Shown: piece after piece, positions 24,903 to 33,812 of the stretch | How the letters are laid out: each line of letters begins with the position of its first letter | Position numbering within the stretch: the stretch's first letter is position 1 | DNA from: Bacteroidota bacterium | GTDB taxonomy: Bacteria; Bacteroidota; Bacteroidia; Chitinophagales; BACL12 | DNA: 64,000 nt | Reading direction: 5' to 3' | NCBI GenBank assembly: GCA_016706865.1 | Contig: JADJIS010000003.1 | Location: 434,001 to 498,000 of the forward strand | Position numbers and translations under genes: made by a program | Notes under the pieces: generated by a model | Database searches by the model: none | Told to the model about the DNA's origin: nothing | The model's input: only the letters and a program-made list of their open reading frames with translations

Positions 24903-26018
24903 ATGCCCCCAAAGATCCATTTCCATACCCTCGATGCTCTCCGGTTTTTTGCATTTTTTAAAGTGTTTTTATTACATATTCCCTATGAAGGAAATTCGCA
25001 GACAATTTCTTTTTTAAAATCAGGGGGTGGGATAGGAGTTACCTTCTTTTTTGTGCTGAGCGGATTTTTAATAACCTATATTCTAAGTTATGAAAAATTA
25101 CATGTAGGACATATCAATATAAAGAAATTTTTCCTTCGAAGAAGTTTCCGGATATGGCCTTTATTTTTTCTCGTTGTAGGTATTGTTGCAATTATCCCCT
25201 ACGATATTAAACAAGCACTGGGTTTGCATATGATAGGCAACGGATATGCCTTTGATTGGAGATATTCATTCACCTTTACCGAAAATTATAAAATGTTATT
25301 GGAGGATAATCGCCCACAAACCACTCCATTGAGTGTATTTTGGTCGTTGTGTATAGAAGAACATTTTTATATTTTGTGGATGCTGGTGATATTTTTAATC
25401 CCAGGAAAACGAATCCCTTTATTTTTAATTTGTAGCATCATTATTTCCTGGATCGCTCGCTATCTCGAACCCGGAATAACACATAACGAACGCATTGTAA
25501 ATCAGGAAATATTTACCAACCTTGATAATTTCGCCATTGGTGGATTACCTGCTTATTTTGTCGCAAAAAATTATGAAAGGGTAGCGTCGTTTATCAGAGC
25601 AATTCCGTCTTGGATAAAATATTTTTATTTAATGCTCGCGGTTATTGCTGTTATTTTTCAAACCACGGTTTTTCCCATCACCAATATTATGTTTTTGGAT
25701 ATTTTACGTCCTACATTTATTGCATTATTATTTGTGGGGATTATTTGTGTGTTTATTCCTCAGGACTCGAAGATCCGAATAAATGATAATTCTGTTTTAT
25801 CCAAACTCGGAAAAATAAGTTATGGGCTCTATGTTTACCATCTTATTTTCATTCATATCATGTTTCAATTTTGTAAATATCTTTCTATAAAAATTGATGA
25901 TGTTTGGAGTTTGTTGTTGTTTTCTATCATTGCGCTTTTCCTCTCCATAATAATTTCCGGTATTTCTTATTTATTTTTTGAGAAGAAATTTATGGTTTTG
26001 AGGGAAAGATTTAATTGA
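24903..26018 (+). CDS. Acyltransferase 3 family membrane protein
   Basis: A 371-residue integral membrane O-acyltransferase (acyltransferase 3, NodX/OafA type), which transfers acetyl or other acyl groups to cell-surface polysaccharides. The N-terminal signature is HTLDALRFFAFFKVFLLHIP, with the catalytic-type His, followed by GGGIGVTFFFVLSGFLITYI and RRSFRIWPLFFLV. The WSLCIEEHFYILW motif (about residue 155) is the family's second conserved block. Ten hydrophobic helices are apparent. I place the start at ATG 24903 instead of a TTG at 24885. No sugar-modification genes are adjacent, so the acceptor is unknown. Confidence 0.92.
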   Translation: MPPKIHFHTLDALRFFAFFKVFLLHIPYEGNSQTISFLKSGGGIGVTFFFVLSGFLITYILSYEKLHVGHINIKKFFLRRSFRIWPLFFLVVGIVAIIPYDIKQALGLHMIGNGYAFDWRYSFTFTENYKMLLEDNRPQTTPLSVFWSLCIEEHFYILWMLVIFLIPGKRIPLFLICSIIISWIARYLEPGITHNERIVNQEIFTNLDNFAIGGLPAYFVAKNYERVASFIRAIPSWIKYFYLMLAVIAVIFQTTVFPITNIMFLDILRPTFIALLFVGIICVFIPQDSKIRINDNSVLSKLGKISYGLYVYHLIFIHIMFQFCKYLSIKIDDVWSLLLFSIIALFLSIIISGISYLFFEKKFMVLRERFN

Positions 26019-26335
26019 AAATGGAAATTGATCTAAACCTCTTCCAAACTAAGAAACCCGGTAAAATTTAGTGTAAAGGTTGTTAAACTATTGTAAATGT
26101 TTTCCCAACAAAGTATTAATGGAAAGGCTATGTCCAATGCAGTTTCGAATGTTCCGGTTATTACTCTCTCCTGAGAATCAATCCTGTAACCAAAAGGAAA
26201 CTTTTATCATCAAAATTTGGGAAACATTTTCCATGTAAAAATTGTGATCCATCTATTTACACTTCATTAACGCAATTTGTTTAAGAATTTGCTTCCTCGT
26301 TTATTTGCAGCCATCAACGAAAAGAAAAAAATAAC
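26019..26335. other. Intergenic region with 10-bp-phased TAAA repeats
   Basis: No gene is visible in this 317-bp gap. At 26072-26099 TAAA recurs at 26074, 26084 and 26094 in TGTAAAGGTTGTTAAAC and TATTGTAAATG. A similar 17-mer occurs upstream of the TonB receptor (47049-47065). This could be a direct-repeat operator, about 240 bp ahead of the gene at 26336. Confidence 0.35.
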
Positions 26336-27691
26336 ATGCGAAAAAAATTACTATCCTTTAGCCTATTAATTACCTCATCACTAATCACAGTTTTAGCGCA
26401 AGTGCCTTTAGACACTTTTATCGGACAAACAAGTTTACCCAACGATGACGATGCTGTTTGTTATATCCCCATATATCCTGAGATCACAACAGAATTACCT
26501 GAGCCGCTGGAAGCTGAACTTGTGCATGATTTTAAATTGTATACATTGGAGGGAGATTCAGTTCAAATGTCGGGATTATTAAACAGTGTAAAACCTGTTT
26601 TATTGGTTGGATGTAATTATACCTGTTATGTATTTCGCGGCAAGATTGATGTAATAAATGAAATGAAAGCTATGTATGGCGATGATCTTCAAATTTATTT
26701 GGTTTATACCGTTGAAGCTCACCCCGTTATTGATTTCAGTCCTTATTTCGGATATGAAAATGTGGGAGCTGATAATTATGCAGAGGGAATATTATATCGT
26801 CAGCCAACTACTTATGGCGAGCGTAAAGATATTGTAAGTGATATGCTTGCAAATGAAACAATAAATGTTCCCGTATTAATTGACGGGCCGTGTAATGAAT
26901 TTTGGACAAATTGGGGAACAAACCCAAATCCTGCATGGTTAATTGCTCCCGATGGATATGTTTACGATGCACAAAAATGGTTTAACAAAGAACCGGAAGA
27001 TATGTATGCTTCTATTGATGATCTTTTAGGTTTAGTGGGAACAGGAACCTATGACCCTGAAGGTGCATTTGATGCAGTTTTGGAACCGGAAGAAGTTTTT
27101 TATGGTGTGGTGGATAATATAATTGCAGCACATGTTACGTTTACAAATACAAGTGACGATGATGTATTAATAGATTTTGTAAGAACGGAAGCAGATATTC
27201 CGGAGGGTTGGTTTACGACACTTTGTACCGATCTTTGTTATTCTCCGAGTGAGGATTCCACAACAGTATTTTTAGCGCCCGGTGAAACGGAAATAGTGAG
27301 AGTGGATTTTTTTACAGATCTGATACCGGCTACAGGAACTGTGACCATCTCTTGTACAAATCATTATGATGCCGCAAATTCATTCGAATTTACAATTAAT
27401 GCTGAATCAATTGCTGAAACTGGAATAGAAAATAACGGCAGCCCAGTTGTTATAAACGTTTCACCAAATCCAGCAACAATAAATAGTAATATTCAATTGC
27501 AATATAATATTAATTCAGGAGATGCGAAATATGAATTGTATTCTGTAACAGGAAATTTAATTCAGACAAATAACATAAATGCATTTTCAAATAATACAAT
27601 TTCAATATTAAATATTCAGGCAGGAAATTATTTTCTGTTTGTTTATGATGGCGCAGAACGATTTGTAGCTCCACTTACGATAGTGGAATAA
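26336..27691 (+). CDS. Thioredoxin-fold (deiodinase-like) secreted protein with T9SS sorting domain
   Basis: A 451-residue exported protein. A signal peptide (LLSFSLLITSSLITVLAQ) precedes a thioredoxin-like domain, about residues 60-235: DFKLYTLEGDSVQMSGLLN, then VKPVLLVGCNYTCYVFRGKI with Cys93 and Cys97 at the redox position. YLVYTVEAHPVI and WLIAPDGYVYDAQKWF match the deiodinase/redoxin subgroup. In iodothyronine deiodinases selenocysteine occupies the equivalent position; here it is cysteine. A beta-sandwich region (240-370) and a T9SS sorting domain (NVSPNPATINSNIQ ... NYFLFVYDGAERFVAPLTI) follow. The substrate is unknown. It precedes a vanadium-haloperoxidase-like gene by 83 bases, so a shared redox function is possible. 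Confidence 0.78.
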   Translation: MRKKLLSFSLLITSSLITVLAQVPLDTFIGQTSLPNDDDAVCYIPIYPEITTELPEPLEAELVHDFKLYTLEGDSVQMSGLLNSVKPVLLVGCNYTCYVFRGKIDVINEMKAMYGDDLQIYLVYTVEAHPVIDFSPYFGYENVGADNYAEGILYRQPTTYGERKDIVSDMLANETINVPVLIDGPCNEFWTNWGTNPNPAWLIAPDGYVYDAQKWFNKEPEDMYASIDDLLGLVGTGTYDPEGAFDAVLEPEEVFYGVVDNIIAAHVTFTNTSDDDVLIDFVRTEADIPEGWFTTLCTDLCYSPSEDSTTVFLAPGETEIVRVDFFTDLIPATGTVTISCTNHYDAANSFEFTINAESIAETGIENNGSPVVINVSPNPATINSNIQLQYNINSGDAKYELYSVTGNLIQTNNINAFSNNTISILNIQAGNYFLFVYDGAERFVAPLTIVE

Positions 27692-27774
27692 TAATTTTGG
27701 ATTTTGGTTTTGAGTATAGGCGGAAGGATGTTCAGTAAATGATATCCTTTCGCCATTTTTAATAAAAAAATAAA

Positions 27775-29331
27775 ATGAAACATACAGTAAAATATATTGT
27801 TCTTTTGGGATTAATTGCCGGTGCGGTTCTGCATCAATCATGTAATGTTGATATTCCTGCATATACAAGTTATGATCCTTATTTATATTCTTCCATGGAT
27901 GAAACAGGAGGTGATTGGGAGTTGATCTATCTGACCGGAACCAATTTATTTGAAATTCCCGAACCAAAAGATATTACCTCATCTGAATATTTAGCCGAAT
28001 TGGAAGAATTGAAAAATTATAATTCAGCATTGAGCGAAGAGGAGCTGGCAGCAATTGAATATTGGGGAAATAACAGTATGATTCGCTGGATGGAAATTGC
28101 AGAAGAACTCACGGCGAAATATAATCTTGCACCTGCCCCCGATGCTAACGGAGAATATAGTGTACCCGATCCTGTATTTCCGGAACTCTACCCTTATTTT
28201 CCATTTTCCAATCCACCATATTCTTGCAGAGCTTATGCATATTTAAGTGTGGCTACTTATGATGCATTAATTACAACCTGGCATTATAAATATTTATATA
28301 ATAGACCTGCGCCTTATAAAACTGATGTAAGTATTCAACCGGAACTTCCCGATAATGATATTCCTTCCTTTCCTTCAGAGGATGCGGTTATCGCTTCTGT
28401 TGCGCAGGAATTACTTACCTATTTATTTCCACTGGAAGTAAATTATATCAATGAAAAAGCAGATGAACTCCGCAATATGAGAAAATGGGCAGGCATGAAT
28501 GTACAAAGCGATATTGACGCAGGTGATTCAATAGGTAAAACAATTGCAGAAATTTTTATTGGCAGAGCAAAAACGGATAGCATGAAATTCGCTCAGGTGG
28601 AAGAATATGAATATCCTGTATTCGAAACAAATGCAGATCTTTTATTTGGAGATCAATGGCCGCATTGGGAAAATTTAGAAACTCCACAAAGACCAATTGG
28701 TATCACACCTAAATTCGGACATGTGTCGCCCTGGTTTATTCCTTCAGTAGAAGCTGTTCGTCCGGGTCCGCCACCAGCATTTTTTTCTCCGGAATATGAA
28801 ACGGCAAAAAATGAATTAATAGACCTTACCAAAAAAACTACGAAAGAGCAGGAGAGGATCGCATTTTATTGGGGAGATGGATTTAGCACTTATACTCCTG
28901 CTGGTCACTGGAATACCATTGCAATAGACTACATTGTTGAAGATAAATTAAATCCTTTGCGCACAGCAAGAGTGTATGCGTATTTAAATGCTGCAATGAT
29001 GGATGCCGGTATCAGTTGTTGGGATACCAAATATTATTACATGTATCCTCGTCCTCCGCAGGCTGATGAAAATATTAAATGTTTATTCGGAGTGCCAAAT
29101 TTCCCCTCCTATACTTCAGGCCACTCTACATTTTCAGCAGCAGCCGCAACGGTATTGGGATATATATTTCCGGCAGATGTAAATACATTTAATGAGTACG
29201 CAAAAGAAGCATCTGATTCAAGAATTTATTCACGTATACATTTTCGATTTGATTGTGAAGTGGGATTGGAAGTAGGAACAAATATTGGAAATTACGCAGT
29301 GGAAGTTGCAAAGGTGGATGGAGCGGATTAA
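27775..29331 (+). CDS. Vanadium-dependent haloperoxidase / PAP2-superfamily lipoprotein
   Basis: A 518-residue lipoprotein (VLLGLIAGAVLHQSC, lipid Cys near 23). It carries the complete PAP2/vanadium-haloperoxidase site: K-X6-RP in KYYYMYPRPP, PSYTSGHSTFS and SRIYSRIHFRFD, the SRX5H motif. In vanadium haloperoxidases these residues bind vanadate, which structurally mimics phosphate; in PAP2 phosphatases they hydrolyse phosphomonoesters. The long N-terminal helical domain is typical of the haloperoxidase-like bacterial group. It would oxidise halides with H2O2 if active as a peroxidase, but phosphatase activity cannot be excluded from sequence. It lies outside the cytoplasm, 83 bases after the thioredoxin-fold gene. 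Confidence 0.87.
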   Translation: MKHTVKYIVLLGLIAGAVLHQSCNVDIPAYTSYDPYLYSSMDETGGDWELIYLTGTNLFEIPEPKDITSSEYLAELEELKNYNSALSEEELAAIEYWGNNSMIRWMEIAEELTAKYNLAPAPDANGEYSVPDPVFPELYPYFPFSNPPYSCRAYAYLSVATYDALITTWHYKYLYNRPAPYKTDVSIQPELPDNDIPSFPSEDAVIASVAQELLTYLFPLEVNYINEKADELRNMRKWAGMNVQSDIDAGDSIGKTIAEIFIGRAKTDSMKFAQVEEYEYPVFETNADLLFGDQWPHWENLETPQRPIGITPKFGHVSPWFIPSVEAVRPGPPPAFFSPEYETAKNELIDLTKKTTKEQERIAFYWGDGFSTYTPAGHWNTIAIDYIVEDKLNPLRTARVYAYLNAAMMDAGISCWDTKYYYMYPRPPQADENIKCLFGVPNFPSYTSGHSTFSAAAATVLGYIFPADVNTFNEYAKEASDSRIYSRIHFRFDCEVGLEVGTNIGNYAVEVAKVDGAD

Positions 29332-29332
29332 T

Positions 29333-29806
29333 TTATTCCTTTTCTAATTTATCCAGATCCTCATTCAATTTTTTTAATTCTTCAAGAATGGAATCCTGTT
29401 TAGTGTTATTATTAAAAATGGATTTCAGAAACGCACCGATTTCATGTCCGGTGGAATCGTTGATCAGTATATTTTCTTTAGAAATTCCTTTAATTACCTT
29501 GTTATGATCTAGTAAAGGGCCAGAATCTCCGGTAATTAAAACAATAGTGCCTTCACCTGAAAACCCGGATCTGATTCTAAAGGTTGCATCTGCATATAAC
29601 TCTATTTCATTATCTATTTGCACTACGGTTATAACAGAATTTTTTTCATTAATATACATGTCTTTAACTTTCCCAACCATAAATCCGTCAATTGCAACCG
29701 GAGTTCCTTTTTTTATTCCATCTACAGAATCAAACTGTAAACTCACCTCATAGGTATTATTACAGGAAGCAATGATCAGTATTAATATGGGCAATATTTT
29801 TTTCAA
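29333..29806 (-). CDS. MlaD/MCE domain lipoprotein
   Basis: A 157-residue lipoprotein (MKKILPILILIIASCNNTYE, Cys at 15) with one MCE domain: VSLQFDSVDGIKKGTPVAID, VGKVKDMYI, VVQIDNEIELYADATFRIRS and GTIVLITGDSG. MCE proteins form hexameric rings that shuttle lipids between membranes (MlaD, PqiB). Normal MlaD is anchored by a transmembrane helix; this one is short and lipid-anchored, with a coiled tail (ILEELKKLNEDLDKLE). No MlaE, MlaF or MlaB partner lies nearby. It converges one base from the haloperoxidase gene, so the two transcripts overlap. Confidence 0.85.
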   Translation of the reverse strand: MKKILPILILIIASCNNTYEVSLQFDSVDGIKKGTPVAIDGFMVGKVKDMYINEKNSVITVVQIDNEIELYADATFRIRSGFSGEGTIVLITGDSGPLLDHNKVIKGISKENILINDSTGHEIGAFLKSIFNNNTKQDSILEELKKLNEDLDKLEKE

Positions 29807-29853
29807 TAGTCCTTATTATAATAAAGTGAATAGGATTTGAAGTTAAACAAAAA

Positions 29854-29878
29854 AACCTTTCCGATAAACGGAAAGGTT
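29854..29878 (-). terminator. Terminator after the YbjN-like gene
   Basis: Perfect 10-bp stem AACCTTTCCG / CGGAAAGGTT with a 5-base loop, followed on the reverse strand by seven T. It lies 30 bases beyond the stop of the YbjN-like gene. Confidence 0.92.
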
Positions 29879-29908
29879 CACAAATTTGTAATTTTTGGAA
29901 TTTTAAAC

Positions 29909-30370
29909 TCAAGGTTGTGAAGGATTTGCACCTCCACCGAACTCATTTTTCAATTGGTCATCCAGCCAATCTGCCCATAGACCCATGTCGTTAACACAGG
30001 TAACGGTCTCATTGTAATCCATACCGTTGATATCGCGTTCGTAGGTAGCATATACCCAATCTTTGTCGGGAGCAGCATTTGGAACAACCGTAAGTTTAAC
30101 ACCTAAACTTTGGTCGCTTATTTCCATACAACGGCGATAAAAATGTTCTTTGTTTGTAGCAGGAACCATCATCAAACCGCTGAAAATACGCAGGTAGTGA
30201 CGGCTGGTGCCATCGTTTTGGGGGTGACTGGATACAAACACTTCCAATTTAGCAGAGCCTTTGAAAATGTAATATGCCTTGTTTTGTTCATTCCAGCAGG
30301 TTGCGGGATCAACACCAACACTGGTGATGAATTGTTTAACATTGTCCAGAATTTCTTGTGGAGTGGCCAT
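29909..30370 (-). CDS. YbjN-like / T3SS-chaperone-fold protein
   Basis: A 153-residue soluble protein without signal peptide. It has the YbjN-type fold pattern: an N-terminal helix (ATPQEILDNVKQFITSVGV), a beta sheet with KAYYIFKGSAKLEVFVSS and RHYLRIFSGLMMVP, then a C-terminal helix ending DMGLWADWLDDQLKNEFGGG. YbjN proteins resemble type III secretion chaperones and modulate motility or stress in enterobacteria, but their role in Bacteroidota is unknown. A strong terminator follows. It is separated from the next gene on the strand by a long hairpin. Confidence 0.7.
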   Translation of the reverse strand: MATPQEILDNVKQFITSVGVDPATCWNEQNKAYYIFKGSAKLEVFVSSHPQNDGTSRHYLRIFSGLMMVPATNKEHFYRRCMEISDQSLGVKLTVVPNAAPDKDWVYATYERDINGMDYNETVTCVNDMGLWADWLDDQLKNEFGGGANPSQP

Positions 30371-30426
30371 AAAAATTGTTTTTTTGGATTAATAAAACGG
30401 AAAATTAATAATATTTTTTAATGTAT

Positions 30427-30478
30427 AAAACTTTCACAGCAGATTCACTAAATATGATGAATCTGCGGTGAAAGTTTT
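30427..30478 (-). terminator. Long hairpin after the 30507 gene
   Basis: Twenty-one-base arms (AAAACTTTCAC-GCAGATTCA and its complement) with one mismatch and a 10-base loop lie 29 bases past the stop of the 30507 gene. The AAAA/TTTT ends make it usable as a terminator in either direction. Confidence 0.75.
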
Positions 30479-30506
30479 ACAATTCTTTAAAGTTTTTCTA
30501 ATAATA

Positions 30507-32120
30507 TCACTCAAATGTCACCTTCCCCACCACATACTTCTTCCCCTTCTCTGCATAAATGATCAATTCATTTTCATTCACCTGTTCTGAAACGATTGGA
30601 CGCATAATAACACCTTCTTCTTTATTGCTGAAAAGGGCACTTTTTTCCCAATCACCATTTCCTTTAATACTTACAAGCGTAGCGTATGAATTTTTACCAT
30701 CGTAAGCATATATCTTTTCGGGATTCTTTTCATCCAGATTTTTTTCGTTGTCATTAAAGATTAAATAGATCATATCATCTTTCACATGCGATGCATAAGA
30801 TAAATAGAAACCTGAACTGGAAGCTTGTCTCTTGGGAATTTTTGTAGCCCATGCAACTGTATTATCGGGATTGATATTAATCACAATGATATCGTTGTAG
30901 TGATAAGTTGTTGTAGTGGTTGTACTTCCGTTGGAGTTTGTATAAGTGCTATGTGTGATATAATATTTTTCTCCAAGTAAAATAGCGCCACCATCTTCCC
31001 TTAAAATGATCTCATCCAGATCGAAATTAGATAATTCAGCACCTTTTTCTGCTTTATTATCAGAGACAAATAATTTTAAGAATTCCTTATCAAAATCAGT
31101 AACCCCTTTTGATAAAACAGATTTCGTTTCGGGATCTATGGTCATAAAAAATGTTCCTTTAATAGACGCTGTTCCTTTGTCGGAATAAAAACCAGTACAT
31201 ACTATTTTATTATCATTTGTTAAAGTAAAACTGCAATCTGTGATGAATTTTTCATCCAAAGAAATTTTATATTCTGCTTTATCTTTTCCGTTATTTCTGA
31301 ATGCTGTGAGAATATATTGGTAATTGGGAAGACCACGAACTTTAGATTTTGCTTTTTCATTATACAATATTCCCATAAAATAAAAATTACCGGCATTGTC
31401 AAGATCTACACCTGTTATGCTATATAATTTTTCCTCATATGGTAAAGTAAAATCCATTTCCCATTTTTTCTCCATTTTATCGCCATAAACTGCTATACTT
31501 CCTTTCGTTTCTTCTTTATTCGAGCTGAATTGAATAGGAATTCCAGCCAATACCATCGATTTTTTAATATATCCTGGTAAGCCATAAAAGGCAAGCGTTT
31601 GTTCATCATTTGAAAGTACATAATTAGCTAATGCAATACTGCCATTATCCGTTTCCTGTATTGATTTTAATAAAACGGGATTCCCCTTTGTATTTAGCGT
31701 TTTAGGATCTACTTCGTGATAATAAACATTTGTTTTTTTAGTTTTTTTAATTATTGTGCTGCCAAATAAATAGATCTTATCGTGAAAATAAAAGGGATTG
31801 CTATAATGCATGTCCTCTCCATCCATTTCAAATTCATAATCTCGTATGGTCATGAATTTTAATGCCTTACTGTATTTCTCCATGGAAATATTTAAAGAGT
31901 AAAAACCTTTTCGGGTATATCTTCCAAATACAAATCCACCATCATCATAACCAACAACATCAAATACAGTTGAGTTTTTTGGTTCTTCATAAAGTTCACT
32001 GAGTTCTACATTCACTTTGTGTTGTGCAGAAACAGTAAATGTTATCAAGGTGAATAGAAAAGTAATTGCAAAATAATGTAAACCCCGCTTATGCAGGTGT
32101 AGTGGTTTTAGAATTTTCAT
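30507..32120 (-). CDS. Secreted protein of unknown function, possible propeller
   Basis: A 537-residue protein with a signal sequence (FAITFLFTLITFTVSAQ) and no T9SS or lipobox. The body consists of repeating beta segments with phrases like FVFGRYTRKGFYSLNISMEK, IYLFGSTIIKKTKKTNVYYH, IVCTGFYSDKGTASIKGTFF and GAILLGEKYYITHSTYTNSN, spaced as in beta propellers. I do not recognise a family. A six-threonine stretch (STTTTTTYHYND) is present. It is expected in the periplasm or outer membrane. It is flanked by terminator-like hairpins on both sides, so it is a single-gene unit. Confidence 0.75.
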   Translation of the reverse strand: MKILKPLHLHKRGLHYFAITFLFTLITFTVSAQHKVNVELSELYEEPKNSTVFDVVGYDDGGFVFGRYTRKGFYSLNISMEKYSKALKFMTIRDYEFEMDGEDMHYSNPFYFHDKIYLFGSTIIKKTKKTNVYYHEVDPKTLNTKGNPVLLKSIQETDNGSIALANYVLSNDEQTLAFYGLPGYIKKSMVLAGIPIQFSSNKEETKGSIAVYGDKMEKKWEMDFTLPYEEKLYSITGVDLDNAGNFYFMGILYNEKAKSKVRGLPNYQYILTAFRNNGKDKAEYKISLDEKFITDCSFTLTNDNKIVCTGFYSDKGTASIKGTFFMTIDPETKSVLSKGVTDFDKEFLKLFVSDNKAEKGAELSNFDLDEIILREDGGAILLGEKYYITHSTYTNSNGSTTTTTTYHYNDIIVININPDNTVAWATKIPKRQASSSGFYLSYASHVKDDMIYLIFNDNEKNLDEKNPEKIYAYDGKNSYATLVSIKGNGDWEKSALFSNKEEGVIMRPIVSEQVNENELIIYAEKGKKYVVGKVTFE

Positions 32121-32181
32121 TTGAATGGCTGTTTTATTTAGAGGCTAAAGATATTAAAAACCGCGTAATAATGTAAATAAA

Positions 32182-32211
32182 AAAATCCCGCTTGTTTAAA
32201 AGCAGGATTTT
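32182..32211 (-). terminator. Terminator after the sigma-factor operon
   Basis: Stem AAAATCC-GCTT / AAGC-GGATTTT with one mismatch and a 6-base loop, then T-rich DNA on the reverse strand, 31 bases past the 32243 stop. Confidence 0.85.
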
Positions 32212-32242
32212 TAATCAATGATTTTACTAATAAATGCTTTAC

Positions 32243-32713
32243 CTAAACACTCTCCTCAGTTAATTTAGCATCAGTACCTTTTGTATCTTTTTCATTCAAC
32301 CTCCATCCACACCTATCGTAATAGTAGCTTTTAAACTTTTCTTTTTCTTCCGGAGTCATATGCTCCATTTTTTGTTCCATACGATGTTTCCAGTAGCTGC
32401 GGTCATACATTCCATGACCTTTCCAGGCGTGTTTGCTTTTCCAGTTATGCCGACCCATTCCGCCGAATCCCGTGAGTAATTTTCCTAATGCGAGCAAACC
32501 AATAGCCTGCCAGAAAGTGACGGTAACTCCGTTAAAAACTGCCGGTATAAGCCAGTTCCACAAATACATAGTTGCGAAACCCATTATAGTGATCATAAAA
32601 GCACCTGCAATTAACCAACCGATGCCGTATTTAATTTTTTTTGTGAATTTGTGTTTGAATTCTGCTTTGAATTCATCCTTAAATTCGTTTTTGTATCTGT
32701 TATTAGATTCCAT
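32243..32713 (-). CDS. Small membrane protein partner of the ECF sigma factor
   Basis: A 156-residue protein with a charged N-terminus containing short repeats (NEFKDEFKAEFKHKF), one or two transmembrane helices (WLIAGAFMITIMGFATMYL and FWQAIGLLALGKLL, about 33-85) and a charged tail with KMEHMTPEEKEKFKSYYYDR, which recalls Spy/CpxP-type helices. It lies 11 bases after the ECF sigma gene on the same strand, the position normally held by an anti-sigma factor, and may serve as one, but there is no zinc-binding anti-sigma (HX3CX2C) motif. Function is inferred from context only. Confidence 0.75.
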   Translation of the reverse strand: MESNNRYKNEFKDEFKAEFKHKFTKKIKYGIGWLIAGAFMITIMGFATMYLWNWLIPAVFNGVTVTFWQAIGLLALGKLLTGFGGMGRHNWKSKHAWKGHGMYDRSYWKHRMEQKMEHMTPEEKEKFKSYYYDRCGWRLNEKDTKGTDAKLTEESV

Positions 32714-32724
32714 AAAAATATTTT

Positions 32725-33330
32725 TTATTCTAGTTCTTTATTAAAAAAATCGTCGTATAAACCTTGTAGTTTTTCGCGTAAATGCAAAACTGCATAACGT
32801 TTTCGCGATAAAAGCGTGTTAACGGAAACACCTGTTTCTTCCGAAATCTCGTTGAAGCTTTTACTTTCCAATTCATGTAAAATAAAAACCTCGCGTTGTT
32901 CGGCAGGTAATTCGCTTAAGGCCTCATACATGGTTTCCCATACCATCTGGCGTTCAAATACCTGATCGGGATTATCAGAATCGGAGGCAGAAATAGTGGA
33001 TAATCCTGAAAAATATCCATCCTCCTCATCATCACCATAAGCCGCTGAAGTGTCTATTGATTCTGTTTTGCGTTTGCGATACCAGTCTATGATCTTGTTT
33101 CTGGTAACCCTATAGAGCCACGAAGCCATGTTCTCTATATTTTCTACCATACCGCGGTTTGAAGCTAACTGGTAAAAGACATCCTGAAGAATGTCGCGGG
33201 CATCTTCCTCATTTGCCACACGGGTCTTGATAAACTGCAATAGCTTTTTGCGTTCATTTTTAACCGCTTGTTCAATAATGGCATTTTGTTGCTGAGTCAT
33301 TAAGTTGCCCAAATGTAAACTATCGTCCAT
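32725..33330 (-). CDS. ECF-type RNA polymerase sigma factor
   Basis: 201 residues. Region 2 is VANEEDARDILQDVFYQLAS followed by MASWLYRVTRNKIIDWYRKR (about 38-85), which melts and recognises the -10 region. Region 4 is SELPAEQREVFILHELESKS then FNEISEETGVSVNTLLSRKR (about 145-185), the helix-turn-helix for the -35 element. The acidic linker (DDEEDGYFSG) is typical. The annotated ATG at 33330 encodes YSLHLG-like residues before a second ATG at 33300 (MTQQQNAI); TACATTTG between them could be a -7 box, so the shorter start is possible. It is followed by a membrane protein gene that may regulate it. Confidence 0.92.
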   Translation of the reverse strand: MDDSLHLGNLMTQQQNAIIEQAVKNERKKLLQFIKTRVANEEDARDILQDVFYQLASNRGMVENIENMASWLYRVTRNKIIDWYRKRKTESIDTSAAYGDDEEDGYFSGLSTISASDSDNPDQVFERQMVWETMYEALSELPAEQREVFILHELESKSFNEISEETGVSVNTLLSRKRYAVLHLREKLQGLYDDFFNKELE

Positions 33331-33394
33331 ACAGTTTGTATTGACGATTTCAGGTGTAAAGATATTTTAAAAGAAGAGAGAATTGTGGTGAGAG

Positions 33395-33735
33395 TCCGCA
33401 GTTAACAGTCAACAGTGGGCAGTTGGCAGTTTGACGGGAAGGAGGTTTTCGTAAGCCCATAACTTACAACTCAGAAAATATTGGGTCAATGGTGAGTAGT
33501 GAGTGTTGAGTTTGATCCGAGAGGGGATCGGACTCACCAAATGAGTAATGAGTAATGAGTGATGAGTTTGATCCGCGAACTAACTCAGAACCCAGAACTC
33601 CGAACTTAATGGGTGGGTGGTGAATGGTGAGGGGTGAGGAAACCCATCAAAAACCGAGAACTAACTCAGAACTCAGAACTCAGAACACAGAACACAGAAC
33701 TCAGAACACAGAACTCAGAACACAGAACACAAAAC
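33395..33735. repeat. Mixed heptad arrays: CAGTTAA, GAGTAAT and AGAACAC
   Basis: Three unit families lie side by side in the gap before the hydrolase gene: CAGTTAA/CAGTCAA/CAGTGGG/CAGTTGG/CAGTTTG (33401-33435), ATGAGTA/GTGAGTA/ATGAGTG (33490-33570, with two TTTGATCCG interruptions) and AGAACTC/AGAACAC (33580-33605, 33660-33731). The open frames here are repeat translation (RTQNTEH). No gene is visible between 33331 and 33804. Confidence 0.93.
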
Positions 33736-33769
33736 AAAAGACCTCCAAGTTTCATCCTGATCGCAATCC

Positions 33770-33812
33770 CGGCTGTTCAATTCTCAATTCTCAACTCTCA
33801 ATTCTCAATTCT
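33770..33812. repeat. TCTCAAT heptad array overlapping a stop codon
   Basis: Five TCTCAAT units. Read on the reverse strand, the first unit (AATTGAG) supplies the last codon and the TGA stop of the hydrolase gene. The far end reads AATTGAACAGCC, the same end as in the 15940 repeat. Confidence 0.93.

Noticed and set aside
26413..27040. Selenoprotein in the deiodinase-like gene
   Set aside because: The active-site positions are ordinary cysteine codons and no in-frame TGA exists.
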